A stretch of 16,633 nucleotides of DNA from Tetmemena sp. SeJ-2015 (taxonomy: Eukaryota > Ciliophora > Spirotrichea > Sporadotrichida > Oxytrichidae), in the NCBI GenBank assembly GCA_027382625.1, contig JAJKFJ010024254.1, positions 1 through 16,633 of the forward strand. The letters are read 5' to 3'. Positions 1-8,728 of the stretch are shown in pieces. The notes beneath the pieces are model-generated. The model did not search any database and was not told the origin of the DNA. It saw only the letters and a list, made by a program, of their open reading frames with translations. Position 1 is the stretch's first letter. Each line of letters starts with the position of its first letter. Position numbers and translations under genes: made by a program.

Positions 1-240
1 ACAGGCGTAACTCCTTGATCAGTTGTGCCACGTCACCGCGAAAGCCCACCGTCAGTTAATTAGTGATGACGCACTACCTCCCTTTATAGAGATGGAGGAG
101 GATCTCTACGTGGTCTTGCCAATCTAGCTGCATTGATGTCGACCTGAAATCCACCGGCTTTCCCAGAGGTCACCGCAAAAACCCAACATCCAATGCTGAT
201 CAGGCGCGGAACAGGGAGGAAAAAATAGCAACCGGGTCTG
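1..240. repeat. GC-rich edge block with an imperfect direct repeat
   Basis: The first ~240 bases are clearly richer in G+C than anything else in the window. They hold two copies of a near-identical motif, at 33-50 (TCACCGCGAAAGCCCACC) and 170-187 (TCACCGCAAAAACCCAAC), which match at 15 of 18 positions. A TGATCAG heptamer also occurs near each copy. A short inverted repeat (TAGAGAT ... ATCTCTA) lies near 87-108. The block may be a diverged duplicated segment, part of an unrecognised repeat family, or a GC-rich exon. No known RNA family was recognised. Confidence 0.4.
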
Positions 241-432
241 CGAAGTAAAATTCTCTAATTCTACTTAATTAAAAGTTTGAATAACAAAGTATTGTTGAAC
301 TGAAGAATTGTCTGCATGCTTGTTCGATATCATAGATTAGGACACAATTCCATAGCTTGAGGGATCAGCTATCAAATCTCTTAAGCTTGCTGTGTTTACA
401 TTAAACCCACTGTTTAGATTGTTTTTACTCAT
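52..432 (-). CDS. hypothetical small protein or terminal exon, entering the GC-rich window edge
   Basis: Reading the minus strand with TAA/TAG as Gln, a frame opens at an ATG at 432-430 (MSKNNLNSGFNV...) and stays open for 126 codons to a TGA at 54-52. The first 65 residues are Ser/Asn-rich and look like the neighbouring coding exons. From about 240 down the DNA becomes much richer in G+C and the protein changes character (…CSAPDQHWMLGFCGD…), so the real frame may switch by an intron there. The start lies only 36 bp downstream of the stop of the preceding minus-strand gene. No splice that would join the two in frame was found, so a separate gene is the simplest reading. Function not recognised. 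Other frames in the GC-rich part are also open, so the 3' half is weak. Confidence 0.3.
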
Positions 433-467
433 TCTCAGTTAAGATTTATGAGGGGTAGAAATAATTA

Positions 468-2461
468 TCAATTAAGAAGAATCAAAGATTTGGATTGGAT
501 TACTCCGGTATCTTAACTCGCAAGAAAGTCCATAAACGAGGAAGTTTCTAAAGATAAAAATAAATATATAGAATCTCTACTAGGTGTTATAGCCGATTGA
601 TTTAAAATGCCTCTGAGATGAGGCTGATTCAAAGGATTTGATTGATCGATTAGAGTTTTGAGCTGAGATTTTATCATGCTCTTGCTTGCTCCTAGACTCT
701 CGTGTCCAAGGCTGCTGTGTGTTTATTTCTTTCTTTGGATAAAATTTGCCGACTGGTCAACTGCATTCTTATTGAGTACATTTGAAATGTAAGGAAATCT
801 AATGCGTGATATAACTCACTTTTATACAACCTTTAGATTTGCTCCCATGTAATCATACTCATTCGCTTATTGAATACTATAGAAGACATCAGATGCATCC
901 TTCTCAAAATTAAGTTAGTTAGAGTTGTGCTAGAGAGTGAACTTCATGTTAGAGAACTCCTGCTCAACAGACTTATATCTCTCTTATTAAGACTAAGCTT
1001 TTAGAGTTCTTATGTGATCAGATAACTAATTGCTAAAATATTTATTTAATTTTATTTACAATTTAGTGCTCGCACTTTGACGCATTGCTTCATTTCTGCT
1101 TTCACTGATTTACTCACCATTTTATAAATGACATATGAAAAATAGCTTGCAAAAAAAGATTTTATATTTTGAACGAGTGGCTGCAAAAACTATATACCTT
1201 TTATGGCTTCTCTTTTGTCATAGGTCTTGAGAACAGACTTGCTTCCCTGCTTTAGCTTTATATCTATGGCACTTTATCCTTTAAAACCTAATAAAGCCCC
1301 AGCTGATGGATCCGCTTATTTGTGCTAAAGCAGCTTACTCAAACTCTTTTTATTTCCCTAAGCTGAGGCAACTGAGCAACTTATTTAATTAAGTATTTTC
1401 AAGACGGATTTCAATATAAAAGCTGTACTAATTATAAGGTGCTTAGATACTAGCAGGTAAAATGCTTGAGTTTAAATCCCCTAAGGTTGATCCTTAGTTG
1501 AAACTTATACTCTGAAAAGACTGTTGCAGACCCTGTCTTTTGGAATTGGTAGAGGATTTCTCGCCCATCGAGGTTCCAACAATTTATGGAAATTTAGAGT
1601 AAGATTCCTTAGTATCTGTGGCCACCGGATATAAGACGAGTGACTTATTAAATGTAATTTAACAATCAGTAATTTTATTCAGCTCCTAATGTTTTCTCTT
1701 GCTCTCAACACTCTCATCAAATTTTTAAATGAGAAAATGTGTCTATGTTTCCTAAATTTTGGTAGTAAGTTGTGCACTATGTTGCTTCTATTTAGCGAAA
1801 TTTCTTGATCGTTTATGAACTGTGGCTCCACCTAATTTTTGGATTGTTGTCTAACTTTGTTGAACTAAGCTTTGCTTGAATTTTTGAAAGTCCCTTCGAT
1901 TTTATTTCCCTCTATCCCGTCTAAATTGCCTTTATCTCTCTCACTTATGCCTTTGGAGTAGAATCCTTGTTTTGAAATCTGTTTGCTTTGCTGTTTCTTA
2001 TTTTTCACCAAGTCCTTTTTTTAGTTTGGACTTGATCTGTACTATTCTTGTGATTCATATGGAGTGTCCTAATTGAATCTCTAATCTGCTGTCCCTTTTT
2101 GAAACCCTGTCTTTTCTTTGTCATTAGTAGAATTGTATTTGTCTTTTAGGTGGACAGGACCTTCAGTAAAAAGTATATTAATAATTATTGAGATAAATAA
2201 ATGTTGTTCAGAGAAGGCGCTGTCCATGGATAAGGCTGTATATTTGGGCTGAATAAGGTCAACATTGCTTTGACTTTAACTTGTAGCTCCCTCTGGGTGG
2301 TATTCTGAGTTTTAGTCACCTAAGTTACTCCCCTCACTCTAAAGAAGTGAATCTTTACGCAGGAAAGGAGAGTCCTAGTAATAGGGGTCACTTGTAGGAA
2401 TGGTGATCACCTTCTGTTAAAATCCAATATTTTGATTGGTCTAGGGAGTTATAGAATCCAT
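468..2461 (-). CDS. unrecognised Q/S/N/K-rich protein, five exons
   Basis: The ATG at 2461-2459 follows an AT-rich leader and begins MDSITPQTNQNIGFQQKV. The first exon (2461-1198) is open for 421 codons except for one in-frame TGA at 1681-1679. Four further exons (1180-1060, 1032-820, 798-581, 547-468) join through GT...AG introns to a TGA stop at 470-468. The summed length is exactly 632 codons including the stop. The N-terminal third is polar and low in complexity, with many Gln, Ser, Asn and Lys residues. A basic/hydrophobic segment follows (…NLLPKFRKHRHIFSFKN…). The later exons are charged and helix-prone (…RYKSVEQEFSNMKF…). No signal peptide or catalytic motif is evident. The TGA is either read as an amino acid (Trp in karyorelict-type codes) or removed by a possible 96-nt intron at about 1705-1610. 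Function unknown; that the region codes is well supported. Confidence 0.7.
548..580 (-). other. 33-nt intron
   Basis: Minus strand GTAGAGATTC…TTATCTTTAG: AT-rich with a clear polypyrimidine acceptor, in a frame-neutral position (…QSAITP|KTSSFMDF…). Confidence 0.65.
799..819 (-). other. 21-nt intron
   Basis: The donor GTGAGT and acceptor …GCATTAG remove a TGA and keep the frame (…LKVVQK|FPYISN…). Confidence 0.7.
1033..1059 (-). other. 27-nt intron
   Basis: Minus-strand GTAAATAA…ATATTTTAG, almost pure A+T between two more GC-rich exons. Length is a multiple of three and the frame is kept (…SASTKFNQLSD…). Confidence 0.65.
1181..1197 (-). other. 17-nt intron
   Basis: GTATATAGTTTTTGCAG on the minus strand. 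Removing it shifts the frame from …YDKREAIK to …ATRSKYK and into the long downstream frame. The pyrimidine-rich TTTTTGCAG acceptor is typical. Confidence 0.55.
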
Positions 2462-2749
2462 TAAATTTATTTTAAAAGGGGCAAAAATATTTCAACAAAA
2501 AATGAAGAATTACAATTAATAATATTCTTCTACAATGTATTTTAATAAATATATCGTAGTTAACTAAAAATATCAAAACTTTACAGAAGAAGAAATATTC
2601 AACATTTAGTTCAGATCTACTTATACTTAATCAAACTTTGACTTCTAACTAACTATTGGTATTCTGCTCTCGTATTCACAATAGAATTAAATTCATTACA
2701 ATTATAAAACTTAATAGCTTGGTCCTTCACATTATAATTCAAATTTTAT
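2462..2749. promoter_or_regulatory. short AT-rich spacer between two head-to-tail minus-strand genes
   Basis: About 290 bp of very AT-rich sequence between the first in-frame stop of the upstream minus-strand gene and the ATG at 2461. It should hold the 3' end of the former and the promoter of the latter. No distinct box was identified; runs of A and T dominate. The true 3' boundary of the upstream gene may lie nearer 3000, which would make the spacer about 540 bp. Confidence 0.5.
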
Positions 2750-5700
2750 TCAAATTATAAATTAAAACATCAAATAAATAAGAATCTCTAAATGAAAAAC
2801 TCTCTCCACATAAAAAGTTAAGGTCAAAATTTTAATTAACAAGTTAACTTAAATTTAAATAACACTCCTAAATTAGATTTATGAGAATTGTATATATAAG
2901 AATCCAAAGCTCTATTATTCGATCTTAAATTTTAAAAGATTATTCATTTTAATTTTCTAAAACTCGAAGTCTATTTTGAATATAACGTTAGATTTTATCA
3001 ATAAAAATTTTGCTATATTTGAAGATGGATTTTGTGAAGGACCATTAGATTAGTTTAAATTTTGCTGTTGACTCTAGGATCCATAGTTGAGTGCGGTATT
3101 GCTGCCTATTGTTCCCTTAAAAGATTATCTTTGACTTGAAGATTCCTCACTTCCTAAAGTAGCCGCAAATCCTCCCAAATTAGAAGATTAAACACGATGC
3201 AGCTCGCGAGAGGCAGTCTTTACATGGAAAGTATTCCTCTAAGGGAAATTCTATCTATCAAATCCTGCTCCGAGAAAAGCATGACTAGAGTTTTACGAAT
3301 TAAGTTGATGTCCCGCTTGAAGATTCCCCTGTCCCTTACTATTTTAAAGTGTAGGTTAGGAAGTTATCTGTGTAGATCTTAGAATGGGGAAGAAGCTAGA
3401 AATTGTCTTAGTTGCCAAGTTTATAAGGTCATCTTTGGATTGGGAGTTCCAAAGTTTATCTCTGAGTAGACTAACTTCCGAGAACAAAAGCAGCATGGTC
3501 TTTTCTTTCAACACACATTTGGGGCCAATTAACTTGCTGATTAGATCCCTAAAATTGTTAAAGTTGAAGAACTGATTCTTTGCCTTGTCAAATTCAAAAT
3601 CCTTAAGCTTGCTATCCAGTTCTTTCTAGATAAGCTTTTGCTCATTCTTTGCGAGGGTATGAATTTTGAAGCACATAACTCTGATTAAGGGATCCTGTAG
3701 GATGAAATTTCTCTTCTTCAAATGAGGATTTATGAGCTGCTCTAATTTCTGGAGACTGATGAATTGAGTCTTTGTCTGAGAACTTGTCTCAGGGCTAAGA
3801 CCAGAGACATAATTTGCTTTTAGGAACTCATAGAGCACAATTATGAGAAACTCAGTTAGCTAATCGTTTAGGGCAGTCCATAGCACCTCTCTCACCTATT
3901 CAAAGGGTATCTGCTATTAACTAGACTATCGGCTGGAAAGCTGACCCTCCAAATGAAGACTGTGATGCTTATCCTCGAATGCTTACTTCAATCTCTTACT
4001 GAAAGCTGCTTGAGTGTCTTTGACCACAGTCTGCAATTTAGGAGTAAAAATTAAACTTATTTAATAAGGTTCTTGCAATATAAGAAGGGCTAAATCGTTT
4101 ATCAGTAATAAACCAGGCCGAGAATCCTACAAATCCTCCTTCATTCCCTTAATTATTAATTTATGAGAAAATATTAAAATGAACTTAAGGAGAGGAGAAC
4201 CAACTTATCTTATAGCTGAAACGGTTTGCTATAATTTCAGAGAAGTTAAAGCCTTTTTAGGTGGGGATTTTTTTCGTTCATAAAATCCCTATATTCCAGA
4301 AGTAGTATTGAAAATACAAATATTTATGATACAGTCTAAATTGACAAGCCTTGAAGTGTCTGATGAAATATTTTAATGATTGCTATTTTAGAACAGGGTT
4401 AGCTCAATTCTTTTCTTTGCTCTCTCTAAAACACTAAGAGTGCCCTCGTAATCCCAAAGTTTCACACTCTTCAAGTCCTCCTTTAAAACTGAGAAGATTA
4501 TGAGCGACTGGACATTTTGTAAAAATAAAATTATCCTATCTACTATGTAGCCTTTCTTCCTTGAAATCATTCTTGACTAGAGAGGGATATATCTACCTCA
4601 CTCTAAAGAGGTACTTCATGGCCTCTTGCATTTCATATTTCCTATTCTTAAATAGCACGAGCTACTCTGCTTACTTTGCATCTACAAAGAAGTCAGCAGC
4701 TTGATCTGAGTCAGAATTGCTTTCCTCTTCCTCCTCCTACAGCTCCCTTTATCTTTCCTCTTTCACTTTTTGTTCCAAAGTGTATTTGGGAGGACTCTCA
4801 AATATATTTAGTAGCAGGTACTAAACAGTCGAAAACCTGAAATAGTCTTGATGCTCAGATTACTATCCCAGGAGAAGATGAAAAAGCTATTGCAGACAAG
4901 CATTTGCGTGCTCGCAATCTTTGAGCAGTATAGTCAATTCCTGCAAAGATAGATTGTAATCAAAAATATAATCAGTGACTTTATCATACTTATAGAACCT
5001 GAATTTTATGTTCTCTAATAAAGTGCTTGACCAAGAAAGCAGGAAACTTCTCTAACTTAAGAGTTCCAGGTCTGATATTAAGTGCAACTGCCAGATCTAA
5101 AGTTTACTTAGCATGGAAAAGCTTGCTAAGATTTTAATCAATTTCTATATCAATTTTTAAAGTCTTTTGAGTGAGTGTAAAAGCATCAAGCAGAGACTTT
5201 CTGTCAATATATTAGAAGAAAGGCTTGCAAAGTTTCGCTTCATTCTCTATTTTCATCAACATTGTTAAATTTTGTAGCCCTTAATCATCTGTTTAAACGC
5301 CAACTTACTTAAATCTACTCTTCCTGTCCTAAAAAAAAACTTAAGAAGTGTTTTATATCTTACCTCTTCAATTCCTTTGAAATTCATGAGCTTTGTCAAG
5401 CTCTAGAGACTGTAACTAACAAGTTTCTTTTGAATATGTTCGGCATCAAGATATGAGGATAGATTCGAGTTCAGCTCTTTGAACTTCATCATTTCCTCAC
5501 TTGGTTTTACTCTGTTAATGTATTCTAAAAAAATGGTTTAGAATCTACTTTCTTTTCCGTAACTTACATAGTTAGTCATTTCTGTCTTGAAGCATCTCTT
5601 CAACTACTTTAATCTTATATACCTGTTCCTCTTCCTTCTATTTCCTTTCATCATAAATTTTGATCATCTCCTCTTGATATTTATCCCTCTACAGCTAAAT

Positions 5701-6881
5701 ATCTTCTTACAGCTTGTGTATCTGCTTATTAAGTGACTCTACTTTCTACTGGTATTCTTTCTCTCTTTTATGTTCTACCATATTTCTATTGTGCAGGAGC
5801 TTGTCAATGAAGAATAGCAAGTTACTAAATATGGCATTTATATCCACGATAGAATCTACAACTTGGGAGTTCAAGCTTTGAGTAGACATTTGATCCAGGT
5901 TTTGTTGGCTCCCTTTTACTTTCAAGATGTGGCGAATATTCTATCTTAGTTGTGCCATACACTCAACCAAAAGCTATTGTTAAAGAGATTCATCCTAAAT
6001 AAGGTCTCTTTAGAAGGCAATTTCAAAATCACTTTGTCATAAAGATTAAAAGCTTTAATTTAGGTTTAAATTTTGGAGAAGGTATTGATTGATTACTCCA
6101 TCATTGGATTATCTGCTACATCCTACTGAATTTAGAATATCGCATATTCACTACTGTGATATTCTGAAGATAGGTTACTCTTATGCTAAACTGGTGATTT
6201 TGGTCTGACTGAATTAGGTTGAGAAATATGAAATTCCTTAATCAGTTCATGGAAGAACTCGTAGTTTATAGCCATAGAGTTTGATAGAGTTTTGTAGCAC
6301 TGTAAGTTATTAGAGACCAGTTGATGGATAGAGTGATACGATTTCATGTCCCCTAATATCTCTCTTTGCTTCATCATAGTAAAGTGAGAAAGCTTTCTCT
6401 GTTTATACTCTTTCTTCTTTTTATCCTTGGGAGTCATCACATCCTATTTCTCGAATTTTTTAAGATTGCTGTAAGAAGATTGAATCTGCTTTCGTAAGCT
6501 GATGAAGGATCTAGCACCTCTGCTCTTTTGAAGCATGTCAACGTTAACCTTGCTACTAGATTTTTCTTGGCTGTTTTCTCTCTTAGATATCTTTATATTC
6601 AATCCGAGCTGGCTCAGACTTTAATTTGTTCAACTGAGATATAGGATCTTATCCTCTTTTTATTCTGCTTAGGTTGTTTTGTGGAATATTTTTCTTTCAG
6701 TCTGAGAGCCCTTAAATGCTTGCTAATCAGCTTCCTTTCTTAGGAAACTGAAGGGATCATGGTTGGTTGTTTTTTCAAACTTACTCTCGATTCTTGACTT
6801 AACTTTGTCTAGCTCTTTTAGGCCTAGTACATCTTGCTACTATTATTTAGAATCCTAAGTTTTATGATGCTCTGATTCCAT
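2750..6881 (-). CDS. unrecognised large coiled-coil protein, seven exons
   Basis: It starts at the ATG 6881-6879 (MESEHHKTQDSK…). Seven exons (6881-6635, 6577-6033, 5994-5568, 5524-5364, 5328-4990, 4940-4602, 4576-2750) sum to exactly 1,295 codons including the TGA at 2752-2750. Residues about 1-260 are charged and Lys-rich. About 320-410 is strongly heptad-like coiled coil (…REKEYQQKVESLNKQIHKLQ…). A VGVQTD motif, common in coiled-coil cytoskeletal and ciliary proteins, lies near residue 468. An acidic run (EEEEESNSDSD) is near 640-655. The central and C-terminal part is helical (…ILQDPLIRVMCFKIHTLAKN…), followed by a disordered Q/S/N-rich tail. No enzyme motif was seen. A structural or cytoskeletal role is only an inference. 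The last ~85 codons (3000-2750) are so AT-rich that the real stop may lie near 3000. A TGA at 6632-6630 is either spliced out with the first intron or decoded. Confidence 0.75.
4577..4601 (-). other. 25-nt intron
   Basis: GTGAGGTAGATA…CCCTCTCTAG; splicing joins …AMKYLFR to SRMISRKKGYIVDR and into a 600-codon open frame. A shifted 25-nt choice ending at CAAG is equally frame-compatible. Confidence 0.7.
4941..4989 (-). other. 49-nt intron
   Basis: The donor GTATGATAAAG and acceptor CTATCTTTGCAG contain several TGAs and are AT-rich. Splicing joins …HKIQVLQ to ELTILLKDCEHAN. Confidence 0.85.
5329..5363 (-). other. 35-nt intron with consensus ends
   Basis: The donor GTAAGATATA and acceptor TTTTTTTTTAG join …NFKGIEE to DRKSRFKQVGVQTD, removing a frame that would soon stop. 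Confidence 0.85.
5525..5567 (-). other. 43-nt intron with consensus ends
   Basis: The donor GTAAGT and a long poly-T acceptor (CCATTTTTTTAG) join …QDRNDQL to QYINRVKPSEEMMKF. This is one of the clearest introns in the window. Confidence 0.85.
5995..6032 (-). other. 38-nt intron
   Basis: GTGATTTTGAAATTG…CTTATTTAG. Splicing moves the reading from …AFNLYDK to the coiled-coil frame DESLQQQLLVECMAQL. Confidence 0.7.
6578..6634 (-). other. probable 57-nt intron containing an in-frame TGA
   Basis: From GTTGAACAAATT to TCTAAGAGAG. It is a multiple of three, so the frame is the same on both sides (…DKILYL|KNSQEKSSSK…). The alternative is that TGA 6632-6630 is read through in an uninterrupted frame (…ILYLS-UGA-TNQSLSQ…). 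Confidence 0.45.
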
Positions 6882-8065
6882 TTTCTATAAACTAATTTAG
6901 TCTATAAAAATAAAAGAAGAAAAATTATGTAACAAAAAATGATCTTATAAATTAAAACACTCTATGGAAATGAGAGGAATGATGTGCGAATTTTTTAAGT
7001 GCTTTTTTTCTGAGATCACATTTAACAAGTTTATTTATTTCTAGCTTATTCATCACCTAATAAGGAAATACGCTTTTCGAAAAAGTAGAATTTTTTATTT
7101 TAGCTATAGATTTTTTTGAATGATGAGTGACTATATTTTGCTGCAAGAATTTATAGATACATGAATTATAAATTTAACTCACATTTAACTTATTCTGTTA
7201 AAGTAAGTTCTTTTAAAGATGCAAAAATTTAGATATAGAGATAAACTGACACAATCATTTTAGGGAAATATAAAATTTTACAAATTGGTAAAAAGATTAA
7301 AAATAATTAAAGAATTTTAAGGTATTAAGCTAAAAAAGATGACTCATTTCTCGCTCTCCAATAGAAGGAAAAAGATTTTACCCTTAAATTAATTTATTTT
7401 AATACCACTTATTTTAATTTTAATATTTTCTATTTTTGACTCACCAATCTAATTTTCTTTTTCGAAGTAATCTTCTATGACTATAGATTAAAATCAAATT
7501 TAAATATGTGATTTAGAAAATATATTTGTAAACTTAGGCAGGGCATAAATAAAATCACTTACCAAGCTAAATTTATTTAGCAAACCGTTTATAAAAATAA
7601 TTTAAATTCATTTTGAGATTGTTCTTCTTAATTCCTTAGAATTATTTCGGTCAATAGAAAAATTAACAATAATGTTTTTAAATAAAAAATATCAATGTAA
7701 AAAATTGAATCTTGATCATCTCCAACCAGATTACTTTTCCCACTTTACTGGGGTTCCTAAAAAATAACAAACCGGTAACAGGGAAATTTATAAATATAAA
7801 ATTTCATCCTTCTCAGAATTGTTCCATAAGTTTAAATTAACATTTAATTTAAATTCATTTAAGTTTCCACCTTTATTCAAGATACTTTTCCTAATGCTTA
7901 TCCATAAAAGCCTAAAGATCAAAGCTTTGCTGCTATTTTTAATGTTCAAGTGAAGACTTTGATATCGAAGCCTATGCATTAATTTTCGTTTTTTATTCTA
8001 ATTTCATTGCAGGATATAGCTGAGAATTTAATAAAAAAGAGAATTAAATTAGATATTAAATTAAA
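6882..8065. promoter_or_regulatory. 1.2-kb AT-rich divergent intergenic region
   Basis: It lies between the divergently read starts of the coiled-coil gene (minus, 6881) and the ligase gene (plus, about 8066), and must hold both promoters and leaders. Composition is clearly more AT-rich than the exons. Poly-A and poly-T runs are frequent and all six frames are poor in protein-like sequence. Short open frames here, such as 7788-7979 on the minus strand, are Leu/Asn/Lys-rich AT artefacts. No tRNA or repeat was recognised. Confidence 0.7.
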
Positions 8066-8728
8066 ATGGAAATAATCAGTGACAGTTCAAGTGTCTCAGA
8101 TTTAAATAATAATTATACCATTCGAGTCAGCCTGAAATTCTAAGAATTTTTCATCCTTGCAACTTTTGTGTAGGATCGCTCAACGCAGAGTTATAAGCGA
8201 CACAAGTTCTATGTTTGCTCATATTTGAATTTAAATATACTGCGCGCATCATATCTCGCTACTGAGAGGTGCTACGAAGATTATTAAAGAAGAAACTCAT
8301 AATAATTTTTGACAAGCTATCGAACAAGCTGCAGATCAGGAGGTGAATCTATAATTTCAACTGTCACCATTTTGCAACTCTCCATTTATTATTTTAATCA
8401 ATCACCGATTTTAATTAAAATTCCTACTATATTTTAAGGGTGTTTTGTAGTTATGATTATTTTCATGGTCAATCTTTTTATCAAAGATAGAAGGTGAAAG
8501 CGCATTGAAGTGAGTTAACCGCTCTTGAGAATTAGATTCAGCTATCAATCCGTGCTAGGGAAGAGATGGACTGTGAATATTTGGACTTGATATCGGCGAC
8601 TGTGGGAAGTTTGGATGAATTTGAACCTCTATGGAGGTTCCAAAGTCTAAATTCAACTCAGAAGTGAGAGGAGTTATTTTCTCCATCAAAATATTTAGTT
8701 GAAATATATTTTATCTATTTCTTTTTAG
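8066..8728 (+). other. tentative 5' exons of the ligase gene
   Basis: The ATG at 8066-8068 is the first in a coding-like frame (MEIISDSSSVSDLNNNYT…, then …STQSYKRHKFYVCSYLN…) downstream of the AT-rich intergenic region. A 48-nt AT-rich GT…TTTTGTGTAG segment inside it is frame-neutral and may be an intron. The stretch of about 8341-8510 is AT-rich with TGAs in all frames and probably contains one or two introns. A second good frame follows at 8510-8663 (…QLSIRAREEMDCEYLDLI…). It is followed by a consensus intron at 8664-8728, with donor GTGAGAG and acceptor CTATTTCTTTTTAG. The exact joins could not be settled. It could also be a short independent gene ending at the TGA 8665-8667. Confidence 0.4.

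Noticed and set aside
1..240. Structured RNA such as SRP, RNase P or snoRNA
   Set aside because: There is a short inverted repeat and a TGATGAC, but none of the diagnostic conserved boxes could be matched.
448..600. 50-codon plus-strand frame (MRGRNNYQLRRIKDLDW…)
   Set aside because: It is antisense to the last exons of the minus-strand gene, which has consistent introns and a longer frame there.
3197..3575. Two short plus-strand standard-code frames
   Set aside because: They lie antisense to the 600-codon last exon of the coiled-coil gene.
7788..7979. 63-codon minus-strand frame in the divergent spacer
   Set aside because: AT-rich, Leu/Asn/Lys-biased, and with no support from composition or neighbouring frames.
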